From contig NZ_JASJEV010000018.1 in NCBI RefSeq assembly GCF_030067675.1, positions 1-46,549 on the forward strand: a DNA stretch of 46,549 bases, read 5' to 3'. How positions within the stretch are numbered: position 1 is the stretch's first letter; the number at the start of each line of letters is the position of its first letter. Under the pieces are notes generated by a model. It saw nothing but the letters and a program-made list of their open reading frames with translations. It had not been told where the DNA came from and made no database searches. The position numbers and the translations under genes were made by a program. Below are positions 1-8,421 of this stretch, in pieces. Source of the DNA: Chelatococcus albus (GTDB lineage: Bacteria > Pseudomonadota > Alphaproteobacteria > Rhizobiales > Beijerinckiaceae).

Positions 1-86
1 CCCGTCATGGGCTCGAAGACGTCGCCGTAGCGGCCGGACGATCCGGGAACCTCACGACCGCCAATGAAATGACCAATAGTGCGCAT
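1..86 (-). CDS. mmsA: CoA-acylating methylmalonate-semialdehyde dehydrogenase, 5' end only
   Basis: Only the first 28 codons are in the window; the gene runs off the left edge. The start ATG is the complement of 84-86, preceded by a GGAGGAGACGTC ribosome-binding region. The visible N-terminus (MRTIGHFIGGREVPGSSGR, then YGDVFEPMTG) has the FIGG and VF-P-TG pattern typical of the aldehyde-dehydrogenase N-terminus in alphaproteobacterial MmsA. That enzyme oxidises (methyl)malonate semialdehyde to propionyl- or acetyl-CoA in valine and inositol catabolism. The divergent LysR gene at 317 is a common neighbour and probably its regulator. The active-site cysteine lies outside the window, so another aldehyde dehydrogenase cannot be excluded. 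Confidence 0.7.
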   Translation of the reverse strand, partial: MRTIGHFIGGREVPGSSGRYGDVFEPMT

Positions 87-240
87 GACGTCTCCTCCGC
101 CGGGTCGTCTTGGGGGACCGTTTCGCCAACTCAATGCCGGTTGGCGGGAGGTTCCCAAGTCAACAGGTCGCGATCCGACCCATGGTGAAGCGGTGTCCTG
201 TCACCGCAAGGCCGCGATCGCGTCTTCGTCTCAGGTATCA

Positions 241-261
241 TTGCCATAAGTGCACGACTAT
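241..261. promoter_or_regulatory. Candidate LysR-type operator between mmsA and its divergent regulator
   Basis: TGC-N7-GCA at 242-254 fits the T-N11-A LysR box with dyad ends. It is overlapped by a second weak dyad, ATA at 246-248 and TAT at 259-261. It lies 55-75 bases upstream of the LysR start in the divergent gap, where such regulators usually bind. This rests on motif shape and position only. Confidence 0.25.
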
Positions 262-316
262 AGGACATTTCGAGGCTGAGCCGTGCGCATATGCCAAACC
301 GACGAGTGAGCGTAGC

Positions 317-1219
317 ATGAACCGCTTCGACTGGGACGACCTTCGTTTCTTCCTCGCCGTCGCCCGCGCGGGCAGGCTCACGGTCGCGGCGCGCCGGCTC
401 GGCGCTGACCATGCCACGGTCTCGCGCCGCATCACCGCGCTCGAGGACGCGCTGAAGGCCAAGCTCTTCGAGCGCCGGCCGCAGGGCTATGCCCTCACCG
501 AGCACGGCGAGCGGCTCCTGACCAAGGCCGAGACCATCGAGAGCGAGGCGCTCGCTGCCCAGAGCGAGATCGGCGGGGCGGACCTCGCGCTCTCGGGCAC
601 GGTGCGCATCGGTGCACCCGACGGCTTCGGCACCTTCTTCCTGGCGCCACGCATCGGCCTCCTGGCCGAGCGCTATCCCGACCTCGAGATCCAGCTCGTC
701 GCCATGCCGCGCCTCCTGTCGCTGTCGAAGCGCGAGGCCGACATCGCCATTTCCCTCAATCCGCCGAAGGAGGGCAAGATCGTCGCGCGCAAGCTTTGCG
801 ACTATCGGCTGAGCCTCTATGCCACCGAGGGCTATCTCGCCCACGCACCCCGGCTCGAGACGGCGGACGACCTCTTCGACCATCAGGTCATCGGCTACAT
901 CGACGATCTCATCTTCGCCCCCGAGCTCGACTACCTCGACGAGGTCGCCAAGGGCCTGCGCGCCCGCGTGCAGAGCTCGAACATCGTCGCCCAGATGAAC
1001 GCCGCGGTCGCGGGCGCGGGCATCTGCGTGCTGCCGGACTTCATGGCCGCGGGCGACGCGCGGCTGATGCCGGTGCTGCGCGAGCAGGTGTCGCTCGTGC
1101 GCTCCTTCTGGCTCATCGTCCATGCCGACCTGCGGGACGTCGCCCGCGTGCGCGCCACCGTCGATTTCCTGGTGCGCGAGGCGAAGAGCGCGCGCCATAT
1201 CCTCATGCCCGGCGGGTGA
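317..1219 (+). CDS. LysR-family transcriptional regulator, divergent from mmsA
   Basis: The 300-residue product has LysR layout. An N-terminal winged helix-turn-helix (about residues 5-65) reads FDWDDLRFFLAVARAGRLT then ADHATVSRRITALED. A periplasmic-binding-protein-like effector domain follows (about 90-290). I chose the ATG at 317 because it begins the HTH with the usual spacing; the open frame extends further upstream but shows no domain there. It faces mmsA across 230 bp, the standard arrangement for a LysR protein controlling its divergent neighbour and itself. A role in valine, propionate or inositol catabolism is inferred from the neighbour only; the effector is unknown. Confidence 0.88.
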   Translation: MNRFDWDDLRFFLAVARAGRLTVAARRLGADHATVSRRITALEDALKAKLFERRPQGYALTEHGERLLTKAETIESEALAAQSEIGGADLALSGTVRIGAPDGFGTFFLAPRIGLLAERYPDLEIQLVAMPRLLSLSKREADIAISLNPPKEGKIVARKLCDYRLSLYATEGYLAHAPRLETADDLFDHQVIGYIDDLIFAPELDYLDEVAKGLRARVQSSNIVAQMNAAVAGAGICVLPDFMAAGDARLMPVLREQVSLVRSFWLIVHADLRDVARVRATVDFLVREAKSARHILMPGG

Positions 1220-1296
1220 AAGGGAATAATCGGGTTCCCCTGGGTGTCTTGGATTGACGGACAGACGCAGGGGCTGGGCAGGTGGAGACAGGGACG

Positions 1297-1866
1297 ATGC
1301 CGCGTCTCGTCGGATGTCTTGCTTTGCTCGTCTCACTTCTCGGTTTCGCAGCCGCCGCCGGCGCGCGGACGGTATTCGTCATCGACCCGTCGCGCACGCA
1401 TGTCGGTTTCGAGATCGCGGCGACAGGCTTTCCCGTCACGCGCGGGGAGTTCCGCTCCTTCGAGGGACGGCTCACTGTCGACTTCGATGTGCCGGCACGC
1501 AGCCGCGTCGCCTTCAAGGTGGCCGCCGCCTCGCTCGATACCCAGTCACGCAGCCTCGACGACTACATCAAGAGTCCCGTCTTCCTCGACGCGGCCAAGT
1601 ACCCGACGATCTCCTTCAGCTCCACGGCCGTGGAGAAGCTCGACGAGCGCACGGTGCGTGTCACCGGGGACATGACGCTCCTCGGCGTGACGCGGCCCGC
1701 CACCTTCACCGTCACGGTGGAGCGGCGCGGGCGCGGCGGGCGTCAGATTCTCGGCTTTCTCGCCAAGGGGACCATCCACCGCTCGGAGTTCGGCATGATC
1801 TCCGGCCAGCCCCTCGTCTCCGACGTGGTGGCGATCTGGGTCGCGACCGAAGCGCAGGCGGAATGA
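1297..1866 (+). CDS. YceI-family periplasmic lipid-binding-like protein
   Basis: The 189-residue protein has a signal peptide (LVGCLALLVSLLGFAAAAGA, cleavage near residue 24) followed by a YceI/lipocalin-like beta barrel. Family landmarks are FVIDPSRTHVGFEIA, the D-x-x-I-K-SPVFLDAAKYPTISFSS segment and VTGDMTLLGVTRPATF. YceI proteins are secreted and bind isoprenoid or other amphiphilic ligands; the precise role is unsettled. The ATG at 1297 gives a clean signal peptide; a GTG 15 bases upstream is possible. The stop is 10 bp before a cytochrome b561 gene, a recurrent pairing in proteobacteria, so the two are probably co-transcribed. Confidence 0.9.
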   Translation: MPRLVGCLALLVSLLGFAAAAGARTVFVIDPSRTHVGFEIAATGFPVTRGEFRSFEGRLTVDFDVPARSRVAFKVAAASLDTQSRSLDDYIKSPVFLDAAKYPTISFSSTAVEKLDERTVRVTGDMTLLGVTRPATFTVTVERRGRGGRQILGFLAKGTIHRSEFGMISGQPLVSDVVAIWVATEAQAE

Positions 1867-1876
1867 GGAGGGGCCG

Positions 1877-2470
1877 ATGCACGCCCGGGTGAGGCCGATC
1901 GGGGAGCGGTTGCGCGGATCGGGCAGTCGCTGGGGGCCGATCGCCCAGGCCTTCCACTGGATCTCGGCCCTTCTCGTCGTCGGCCTTCTCGTCGTCGGCT
2001 TCGTCATGACTCGATGGCGCTTCGATCTCGCCACGACATTCGAGCTCTATCAGGCGCACAAGTCCTACGGCCTGCTTGCGCTCATGCTCGTGCTCGCGCG
2101 CCTCGCCTGGCGGGGCTTCGACCAGGTGCCGGCGCCGCCGGCCTCGATGCGTCCCCTCGAGCGACGGCTGGCGCGCATCGTGCACGCCGCCCTCTACGTC
2201 CTGCTCGTCGCCCTGCCGGTCAGCGGCTGGCTCATGGCCTCGGCCTCGCCGCTCAGGCTGCCGACGCGTCCGTTCAACCTCTTCGCCATGCCGGACCTGG
2301 TGCCGCCCGGCCCCGTGCTCTTCGCGCGCCTGCGGCTTCTGCACGTGATCCTGTCGGACCTCCTCGTCGCCGCGCTGGCGCTGCACGTCGCGGGCGCGCT
2401 CAAGCACCATTTCCGGGACCGCGACGACGTGCTCCGGCGCATGCTGCCTGCCCGACACAGCCGGGATTGA
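1877..2470 (+). CDS. Cytochrome b561-family di-heme membrane protein (CybB type)
   Basis: The 197-residue protein has four predicted membrane helices (about 24-44, 63-79, 103-123, 154-174). Histidines at 27, 61, 156 and 170 reproduce the spacing of the four heme ligands of E. coli CybB (34 residues between the first pair, 14 between the last), so two b hemes are expected. CybB-type proteins move electrons from the quinone pool to the periplasmic side, and CybB can act as a superoxide:ubiquinone oxidoreductase. The gene follows yceI-like 1297-1866 by 10 bp. Functional coupling with the secreted YceI protein is plausible but inferred. Its start codon lies after an AGGAGGGG ribosome-binding site. 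Confidence 0.88.
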   Translation: MHARVRPIGERLRGSGSRWGPIAQAFHWISALLVVGLLVVGFVMTRWRFDLATTFELYQAHKSYGLLALMLVLARLAWRGFDQVPAPPASMRPLERRLARIVHAALYVLLVALPVSGWLMASASPLRLPTRPFNLFAMPDLVPPGPVLFARLRLLHVILSDLLVAALALHVAGALKHHFRDRDDVLRRMLPARHSRD

Positions 2471-2604
2471 GCGCCGGCGGATCTCCTGTCATGAGGGCGT
2501 CACCGAAGAATGCTCAAGGGAACCGCACGATCGGGATGCCGCGATCGTCGGCGGACCCCGGTCCACGCCTCCTGCCCGAACCTCCCAACGCCGTGGGAAA
2601 CCCC

Positions 2605-3648
2605 ATGACCGCCATCGCCCTCGACGGGGTGTCGAAACATTTCGGGACGTCGATCGCCCTCGACGACGTGAGCCTCGCGGTGCCGGAGGGCGCCTTCCTC
2701 GCCCTCCTTGGGCCGTCGGGCTGCGGCAAGACGACGATCCTGCGCCTCATCGCCGGCTTCGAGGCACCGACGCGCGGCGTCGTCCGCTTCGGCGCCCGCA
2801 CCGTGGCGACGGCCGAGGCGCAGGTGCCGCCGGAGGAGCGGCAGGTGGCCATGGTCTTCCAGTCCTATGCCCTGTGGCCGCACATGACGGTCGCGGAGAA
2901 CGTCGCCTATCCGCTCGCCACCGCGCGCCGGCCGAAGTCGGAGGTGGCCGGGCGGGTGGCCGAGGCACTGCACGTGGTCGGGCTCGCAGGCTACGGAGAG
3001 CGGCGGCCGGAGGCGCTGTCCGGCGGGCAGCGCCAGCGCGTGGCCCTCGCCCGGGCACTGGTACAGGAGGCCCCCCTTGTCCTCTGCGACGAGCCGCTCG
3101 CCAATCTCGACGTGCATCTGCGCGCGGCCATGCTCGCGAGCTTCCGCCGCCTGCACCGCGATACCGGGCGCACCTTCGTCTACGTCACGCACGACCAGGC
3201 CGAGGCGCTGGCGCTGGCGACCCACATCGCCGTGCTCGACGGGGGGCGGCTCGCCCAGCTCGGCGCACCGCAGGCGATCTATGCCGCCCCGGCCACCGAG
3301 GCCGTCGCCCGCTTCGTCGGCGAGGGACGCATCCTCGACGCCGTGACGCGCAGTCCGGTCGAAGCCGGGCGCCTGCCCGTGCGCCTCGCCGGCGCGGAAC
3401 TCATGGTGCGCGCCCCCGCCGGCACCCGTCCCGGCGCCGTCAAGCTGCTGGTGCGTCCGGAGAACGTCATGCTCGGCGGACCGCTCGCGGCCGTGGTGAG
3501 GGGCGCCACCTACCGCGGCCCCGCATGGGCGGTCGAAGCCACCTTGCACGACGGGCAGAGCCTCATGCTCGCCCTGCCCGCCGCGCCGCGCGAGGGGGAC
3601 CGGCTCGACCTTGCCGTCACCGACGCCTGGGTGGTTCCGGCGATCTGA
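2605..3648 (+). CDS. fbpC: Iron(III)-type ABC transporter ATP-binding protein (FbpC-like)
   Basis: The 347-residue ATPase has all nucleotide-binding motifs: Walker A GPSGCGKT (36-43), Q-loop FQSYALWPHMT, signature LSGGQ (138-142), Walker B with DEP (162-164) and switch His196 in THDQAEA. A C-terminal TOBE-like domain (about 260-345) places it in the Fe/spermidine/sulfate/molybdate importer branch. I start at ATG 2605 (MTAIALDGV), where homology begins; the frame is open for almost 600 bases upstream but that is an out-of-frame shadow of cytochrome b561. The partner permease and binding-protein genes lie on the opposite strand and converge on it (3722-6562). Substrate Fe(III) is inferred from the COG1840-like binding protein. 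Confidence 0.85.
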   Translation: MTAIALDGVSKHFGTSIALDDVSLAVPEGAFLALLGPSGCGKTTILRLIAGFEAPTRGVVRFGARTVATAEAQVPPEERQVAMVFQSYALWPHMTVAENVAYPLATARRPKSEVAGRVAEALHVVGLAGYGERRPEALSGGQRQRVALARALVQEAPLVLCDEPLANLDVHLRAAMLASFRRLHRDTGRTFVYVTHDQAEALALATHIAVLDGGRLAQLGAPQAIYAAPATEAVARFVGEGRILDAVTRSPVEAGRLPVRLAGAELMVRAPAGTRPGAVKLLVRPENVMLGGPLAAVVRGATYRGPAWAVEATLHDGQSLMLALPAAPREGDRLDLAVTDAWVVPAI

Positions 3649-3662
3649 ACGGAGGCCCTGAC

Positions 3663-3699
3663 CGGGATGAGGAAGCGCCGGAACCGGTCTTCGGTCCCG
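3663..3699. terminator. Possible hairpin between convergent ABC-transporter genes
   Basis: CGGGA at 3663-3667 can pair with TCCCG at 3695-3699, enclosing an ACCG/CGGT hairpin (3683-3686 with 3692-3695; the two stems compete for one base). It lies between two convergent stop codons, where a bidirectional terminator is expected. There is no T-tract, so intrinsic termination is uncertain. The core at 3683-3696 recurs in the long hairpin at 26903-26960. Confidence 0.3.
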
Positions 3700-3721
3700 T
3701 CCCGCTCCAGCTCACCGTGAT

Positions 3722-5569
3722 CTAGGCCCGCCAGGGCAGCACGCCGCGCGGCATGTGCCGGGCCGCCCGGTCGAGCCCGAGCATGATTGCCGCCACCACG
3801 GCGACCGCCGTGAGCGCGATGGCCGCGGCCTGGCTCGCGAGCCCTGCCTCTTCCAGGCTGTAGAGGGCGACCCCCAGCGTCTCCGTGCCCGACGACCACA
3901 GGAGCGCCGAGACGGTGAGTTCGTTGAAGGCGGTGAGGAAGACGAGGAGCCCGCCCGCCACGGCGGCGGGTGCCGCCGCCGGCGCCACGATCGTGGTGAG
4001 CCGGCGCGCAAAGCGCGCGCCGCAGACGCGCGCGGCCTCCTCGAGTTCGGCCGGCATCTGCGCCACGGCCGCCGCCGGCGCCTTGAGCGCCATGGGCAGG
4101 AAGCGCGCGCAATAGGCGAAGAGGATGAGGAAGGGTGTGCCGTAGAGGCTGATGCCGGCGAGGGGCAGCGGCTTCAGGAAGACGAGAATGAGCGCGATGG
4201 CGAGCACGACACCCGGCAGGGCATAGGGGATCTCGAGCATCGCCTCCAGGGGCCGCCGCAGCCGCCCCGCCGCGCGGTCGAGCGCGTGGGCGAGGGGGAC
4301 GGCGGCGAGCGCGAGGAGAAGGGCGGCGGCGCCGGCAAGGAGGAAGGAATTGCGGAACGCCCGCACCGTCACGTCCTGGCGGAGGAGCACCTCGCCGAAA
4401 TTGGCGAGGGTCAGGCTCTTGAGCGACAGCGGTACGCCGTAGGTCGGCACGAGCGCGGCTGCGGCGAGAGCCGAGAGCGGCAGCAGGAGCGCGGTGGCCA
4501 CGACGAGCCACAGCCCCGCCTCGACGAGAAGGCGCCGCCGGCCGAGGCGGAAGAAGCCGTCGATAGACACGGCGGCGGCGTAGCGGGCCGGACGGCGGCG
4601 CAACGCGACGGTGCTGACCGCGACGCCGAGCGCGGCGACGAGCGCCACGACGAGCGACAGCGCGGCGACGTCGGCGATGACGGAGGGGCCGAAGCTCGAC
4701 AGGCGGCGGTAGATGAGCGTTGGCAGGGTGAGATAGTTGGCCGGCATGCCGAGGAGCGCCGGGATGCCGAAATTGCCGACCGAGGCGACGAAGGCGAGGC
4801 CGCCGGCTGCGACGAGATGCGGCGCAGCGAGCGGCAGGAGCACCGTGGCCAGTACGCGCCGCGGTGGCGCGCCGGCGGTGGCCGCCGCCTCCAGGAAGTC
4901 GCGCGGCACCGCGCGCAAGCCCGCTCTGAGCGTCACGAAGACGAGCGGGGCGTGATGCAGCGCCATGACGGCGACGATGCCGGCCGGGCCGAGGAGCGGA
5001 TTGGGCGAGCCGGGTGCGGGCGCGAGGCCGAGCGCCTGGGCGAGCGGTGAGGCGGGACCGGTCAGCGTCAGGAAGGCGAGTGCCGTGACCTGCGGCGCGA
5101 TCATCATGGAGAGCACGAAGAGGAACGCGATGGCCCGCTTGCCCCGCATGTCGGTCAGCACGAGGGCGAGCGCGACCGCGGTGCCGAGCACCAGGGAGCC
5201 GAGGGCCGAAAGGAGGCTCGTCTCGATGCTGTGGCGTGTGGCGACAAGCGCCGCGCGGCTCGTGATCTCGGCGATTGCCGGGGCGGCATCGAAGGCGGCG
5301 CCGGGGGCAAGCGCCGTCAGCGCCAGCCGGCCGAAGGGCAGCGCCGAGAACAGGACGACAGCGGTCGCGATCAGGGCGAGGCCGATGGTTCCGCCGTCGC
5401 GCGGCCGCCGCAGCCGCGGGGGCCCGGCGATCGCCGCCGGCCTCTCCTCGACCCGCGCGGCGGCTGCGGCGGCGAGCGTCCCCAGGTCGGTGGGCGTGGG
5501 CCGCCGCGTCCGCCGCGCCTGCACGGGCTCGGCCGGCAGGGGGAAATCGGCAGGGCGGCGCGACAGCAT
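3722..5569 (-). CDS. fbpB: Fused two-domain ABC transporter permease, iron(III) type (FbpB-like)
   Basis: The 615-residue membrane protein has about twelve helices in two homologous halves. Each carries a cytoplasmic EAA-type loop: RDFLEAAATAGAPPRRVL in the first half and AELEEAARVCGARFARRL in the second. This duplicated arrangement is characteristic of FbpB/SfuB-type ferric-ion permeases, which form the channel as one polypeptide. The N-terminal 50 residues are Pro/Arg/Ala rich and precede the first helix. It starts 12 bp after the binding-protein gene (5582-6562) and is co-transcribed with it; the ATPase is encoded convergently at 2605-3648. Thiamine or 2-aminoethylphosphonate permeases share this fold, so the substrate is not certain. 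Confidence 0.87.
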   Translation of the reverse strand: MLSRRPADFPLPAEPVQARRTRRPTPTDLGTLAAAAAARVEERPAAIAGPPRLRRPRDGGTIGLALIATAVVLFSALPFGRLALTALAPGAAFDAAPAIAEITSRAALVATRHSIETSLLSALGSLVLGTAVALALVLTDMRGKRAIAFLFVLSMMIAPQVTALAFLTLTGPASPLAQALGLAPAPGSPNPLLGPAGIVAVMALHHAPLVFVTLRAGLRAVPRDFLEAAATAGAPPRRVLATVLLPLAAPHLVAAGGLAFVASVGNFGIPALLGMPANYLTLPTLIYRRLSSFGPSVIADVAALSLVVALVAALGVAVSTVALRRRPARYAAAVSIDGFFRLGRRRLLVEAGLWLVVATALLLPLSALAAAALVPTYGVPLSLKSLTLANFGEVLLRQDVTVRAFRNSFLLAGAAALLLALAAVPLAHALDRAAGRLRRPLEAMLEIPYALPGVVLAIALILVFLKPLPLAGISLYGTPFLILFAYCARFLPMALKAPAAAVAQMPAELEEAARVCGARFARRLTTIVAPAAAPAAVAGGLLVFLTAFNELTVSALLWSSGTETLGVALYSLEEAGLASQAAAIALTAVAVVAAIMLGLDRAARHMPRGVLPWRA

Positions 5570-5581
5570 GGGGCGAGCGGA

Positions 5582-6562
5582 TTACTGGCCGAAGATGTCG
5601 GCGAAGGTCTTCTTGTTCTTCGTCTCGTCGGCGAGCGCCCTGGCCGCGTCGAAGGCGAGGACCCTGATCTCGGCGCGCGCCGGATAGCCGGGCGGCAGCG
5701 CCACGGCGGGATGGGCGGCGATGTAGCCCTGCTTCAGCGCGAGCTCCTGGCCCTCCCGCGACAGGAGGAAGTCGACGAACGCCCGGGCGGCGGCCGGATT
5801 GCGCGTCGACGTGAGGATGGCGACGGGTTCGGTCACGGCCGACACGCCCTCCTTGGGAAAGACGAAAGCGACTGGCGCACCCTTCGCCTTCTCGCGGATG
5901 GGCATGTAGTCGACGATGACGCCGTAGAGCTTTTCGCCGCCAGCGACGCTCTTCAGCACGTCGCCGTTGCCACCACCAGCCATCGCGCCGTTGTCCCTGA
6001 GCTTCTCGTAATAGCCCCAGCCCTCCTGCAGATTGGCGGTGAGCGTCGCGGCGTGGATGAGCGCCGCGCCCGAGTTGAGCGGGCTCGGCATCACCACCTG
6101 ACCCCTGGCCTCCGGTTTCGTGAGGTCGCGCCAGGAGGTCGGCTGGAAGGACGCCTTGGCATTGTAGACGATGCCCGTGGTGATGAGCTTCGTCGCGAAC
6201 CAGAACTTCTCGGGGTCGTGCGTCCCGGCCGGATAGGCCGAGACGTCGGCGGCCCCGTGCGCGAGGAGGCGGCCCTCCTTCTTCAGCCCCTCCATGGTGA
6301 CGCTGTCGGCGATGAGGAGCACGTCCGCCTGCGGCTGGCCGGCCTCGAACTCGGCGCGAAGCTTCGCCAGGACGCGCGGCGTGCCGTCGCGCACGAAGCT
6401 CACCTCCACCTTCGGATGCTTTGCCTTGAAGGCGTCGATCGTCTGCTGGGCGTCGGTGTTCGGCTGGCTCGTGTAGACGACGAGCTTGCCGGAAACGTCC
6501 TCGGCGAGCGTGGCGGTCGGCAATGCGGCCGAAAGGACGAGGGCGGCGATCAGGCGCTTCAT
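5582..6562 (-). CDS. fbpA: Periplasmic substrate-binding protein of an Fe(III)-type ABC importer
   Basis: The 326-residue product starts with a signal peptide (MKRLIAALVLSAALPTATLA, cleavage around residue 20). The mature part opens with GKLVVYTSQPNTDAQQTIDAF and contains ADVLLIADSVTMEGLKKEG, features of the AfuA/FbpA cluster of binding proteins. I use ATG 6562 rather than the more distal in-frame start because it gives the signal peptide directly. It is the first gene of a two-gene unit with the fused permease. No clear Fur or Irr box is visible in the 262-bp gap to transaldolase. Ligand identity (ferric ion, or another small anion complex) is inferred. Confidence 0.85.
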   Translation of the reverse strand: MKRLIAALVLSAALPTATLAEDVSGKLVVYTSQPNTDAQQTIDAFKAKHPKVEVSFVRDGTPRVLAKLRAEFEAGQPQADVLLIADSVTMEGLKKEGRLLAHGAADVSAYPAGTHDPEKFWFATKLITTGIVYNAKASFQPTSWRDLTKPEARGQVVMPSPLNSGAALIHAATLTANLQEGWGYYEKLRDNGAMAGGGNGDVLKSVAGGEKLYGVIVDYMPIREKAKGAPVAFVFPKEGVSAVTEPVAILTSTRNPAAARAFVDFLLSREGQELALKQGYIAAHPAVALPPGYPARAEIRVLAFDAARALADETKNKKTFADIFGQ

Positions 6563-6824
6563 GCGGATGGTCCTGGCCTTTGCGGAGGGTGGTCCGGGCG
6601 GGGCGTCGCGCCGGCGCAAGGTGTGCCCGCGGGGTGGGAAGCGGCCTTGGCTCCGGCTTGGCTACGGTCTAGCCGAGCGAGGGGTTAGAGCGCCAGCGTG
6701 ACGGGGCTGTGACATTTCCTCAAGCACCCGTGGAGGGCCTGCGGCAGCCGGGGCACTTGATGGGGGCGGCCGTTTCGTGGTCCAACCCTCGGGGACCAGA
6801 CCGCCTGCGCCCGGGAGAACACCG

Positions 6825-7796
6825 ATGGCCTCGAAGCTCGAACAACTGCGCGCCATGACCGTCGTCGTTGCCGACACCGGCGACATCGAGGCCGTGCGCC
6901 GTCTCGGGCCGCAGGACTGCACGACGAATCCGACACTGCTCCTGAAGGCGGTCGAGAACCCGGCCTATGCGCATCTGCTCGACGAGGCGGTGCGCTGGGG
7001 CCGCGCCCAGGGCGGCACGCCGGCGGCGGTGGCGGCTGCGGTGTGCGACCGCCTCGCCGTCTCGTTCGGGGCGGAACTCGCCAGGATCGTGCCAGGTCGC
7101 GTCTCCACCGAAGTGGACGCCGACCTCTCATTCGACACCGCGGCGACGGTCGCCAAGGCGCGGGCGCTGATCGCCGCCTATGAGGCGCGTGGCGTTCCGC
7201 GCGAGCGCATCCTCATCAAGGTCGCCTCGACCTGGGAGGGCATCCGCGCGGCGGAGGTGCTGCAGCGCGAGGGCATCGACTGCAACCTGACGCTGCTCTT
7301 CTCGCTCGTCCAGGCGGCGGCCTGCGCCGATGCGGGGGCCTTCCTCATCTCGCCCTTCGTCGGCCGCATCCTCGACTGGCACGTCAAGGCCGGCGGCGGC
7401 CCCTACACGCCCGAGACCGACCCCGGCGTCCTCTCCGTGCGCAGCATCTACGCCTATTACAAGGCGCACGGGGTGCAGACGGTGGTGATGGGGGCCTCCT
7501 TCCGCAACACGGGCGAGATCGAGGCGCTCGCCGGCTGCGACCGGCTGACGATCGGTCCGGCCCTGCTCGATGAACTGGCGAAGGACGAGGGCGCCCTGCC
7601 GCGCCGGCTCGATCCGGCGAAGGTCGGCGACGCACCGGCGAAACTCGCGCTCGACGAGAAGTCCTTCCGCTTCCTCCTCAACGAGGACGCGATGGCGACC
7701 GAGAAACTTGCCGAGGGCATCCGCCTCTTCGTCAAGGATCTGCGCGCCCTGCGCTCGCTCGTCGGGCAACGTCTCGCGGAAGCGAAGGCGGCCTGA
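6825..7796 (+). CDS. tal: Transaldolase, TalB-type
   Basis: The 323-residue enzyme transfers dihydroxyacetone units from sedoheptulose-7-phosphate to glyceraldehyde-3-phosphate in the non-oxidative pentose phosphate pathway. The catalytic set matches E. coli TalB: Asp17 in VVADTGD, Glu96 in [11 protein letters not shown] and the Schiff-base Lys132 in [21 protein letters not shown] (31-40) is the other family signature. Length is close to the usual 317. ATG 6825 is chosen because MASKLEQLR aligns with the TalB N-terminus. It is followed 21 bp later by a cysteine hydrolase gene on the same strand, possibly co-transcribed. Confidence 0.95.
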   Translation: MASKLEQLRAMTVVVADTGDIEAVRRLGPQDCTTNPTLLLKAVENPAYAHLLDEAVRWGRAQGGTPAAVAAAVCDRLAVSFGAELARIVPGRVSTEVDADLSFDTAATVAKARALIAAYEARGVPRERILIKVASTWEGIRAAEVLQREGIDCNLTLLFSLVQAAACADAGAFLISPFVGRILDWHVKAGGGPYTPETDPGVLSVRSIYAYYKAHGVQTVVMGASFRNTGEIEALAGCDRLTIGPALLDELAKDEGALPRRLDPAKVGDAPAKLALDEKSFRFLLNEDAMATEKLAEGIRLFVKDLRALRSLVGQRLAEAKAA

Positions 7797-7817
7797 GCGC
7801 CGCGCCGGAGGCAGGAC

Positions 7818-8378
7818 ATGGCGGCTCGGCCGGCATTGCTCGTCATCGACGTGCAGCGGGACATCCTCGCCCTTCCGGCGGCGGCACGCCCGGCGGTGGG
7901 GGAGCGGTTCACCGCGGTGCGCGGTCGCATCGGCGGCCTTGTCGAGCGGGCGCGCACATCCGGCGCGCCGATTGTCTTCGTGCAGCACGCCGGCCCGCCC
8001 GGTCATCGGCTCGCGGCCGGAACGCCGGGCTGGGAGCTGCATCCCGACCTGCCGCGCCGGGAGGACGATGTCGTCGTGCGCAAGACGGCCTGCGACGCCT
8101 TTCATGCCACGACGCTGCAGGTGGAGCTTGGCCGGCTGGGCGTCAGCCGGCTCGTCGTCGCCGGGCTCATGACGCAGTACTGCGTCGACACCACCTGCCG
8201 GCGCGCCGTCGGCCTCGGCTATGACGTCATCCTGGCCGCTGACGGCCACACGACGGCAGACACGGATTTGCTCACCGTCGAGCAGATCGTCGCGCACCAC
8301 AACGCCCTGCTCGACGGTTTCGATGCGGGCGCGGCGACAATCGCGGTGCGCCCGGCCGCCGACATCGGCTTCGCCTGA
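7818..8378 (+). CDS. Isochorismatase-fold cysteine hydrolase
   Basis: The 186-residue protein has the catalytic triad of the isochorismatase-like superfamily: Asp11 in VIDVQRD, Lys89 in VVVRKTACDAF and Cys122 in GLMTQYCVDTT, preceding the DTTCRRA helix. Members with the cysteine hydrolyse amides such as nicotinamide, N-carbamoyl compounds or peroxyureidoacrylate. The substrate cannot be assigned here: the nicotinamidase metal-binding D-x-H-x-x-H pattern is absent, which argues against PncA. It lies 21 bp downstream of transaldolase and converges on the amidotransferase gene. Confidence 0.87.
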   Translation: MAARPALLVIDVQRDILALPAAARPAVGERFTAVRGRIGGLVERARTSGAPIVFVQHAGPPGHRLAAGTPGWELHPDLPRREDDVVVRKTACDAFHATTLQVELGRLGVSRLVVAGLMTQYCVDTTCRRAVGLGYDVILAADGHTTADTDLLTVEQIVAHHNALLDGFDAGAATIAVRPAADIGFA

Positions 8379-8421
8379 GTGAAGCGGACGGCACGGACCG
8401 TCGAAAGCCCGGGAGCGGGTA

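Noticed and set aside
131-1336. 401-codon minus-strand frame opposite the LysR gene
   Set aside because: His/Asp/Glu/Arg-rich shadow of the LysR coding sequence.
7818-8378. Nicotinamidase PncA
   Set aside because: The catalytic Asp-Lys-Cys set is present but the PncA metal-binding D-x-H-x-x-H pattern is not.
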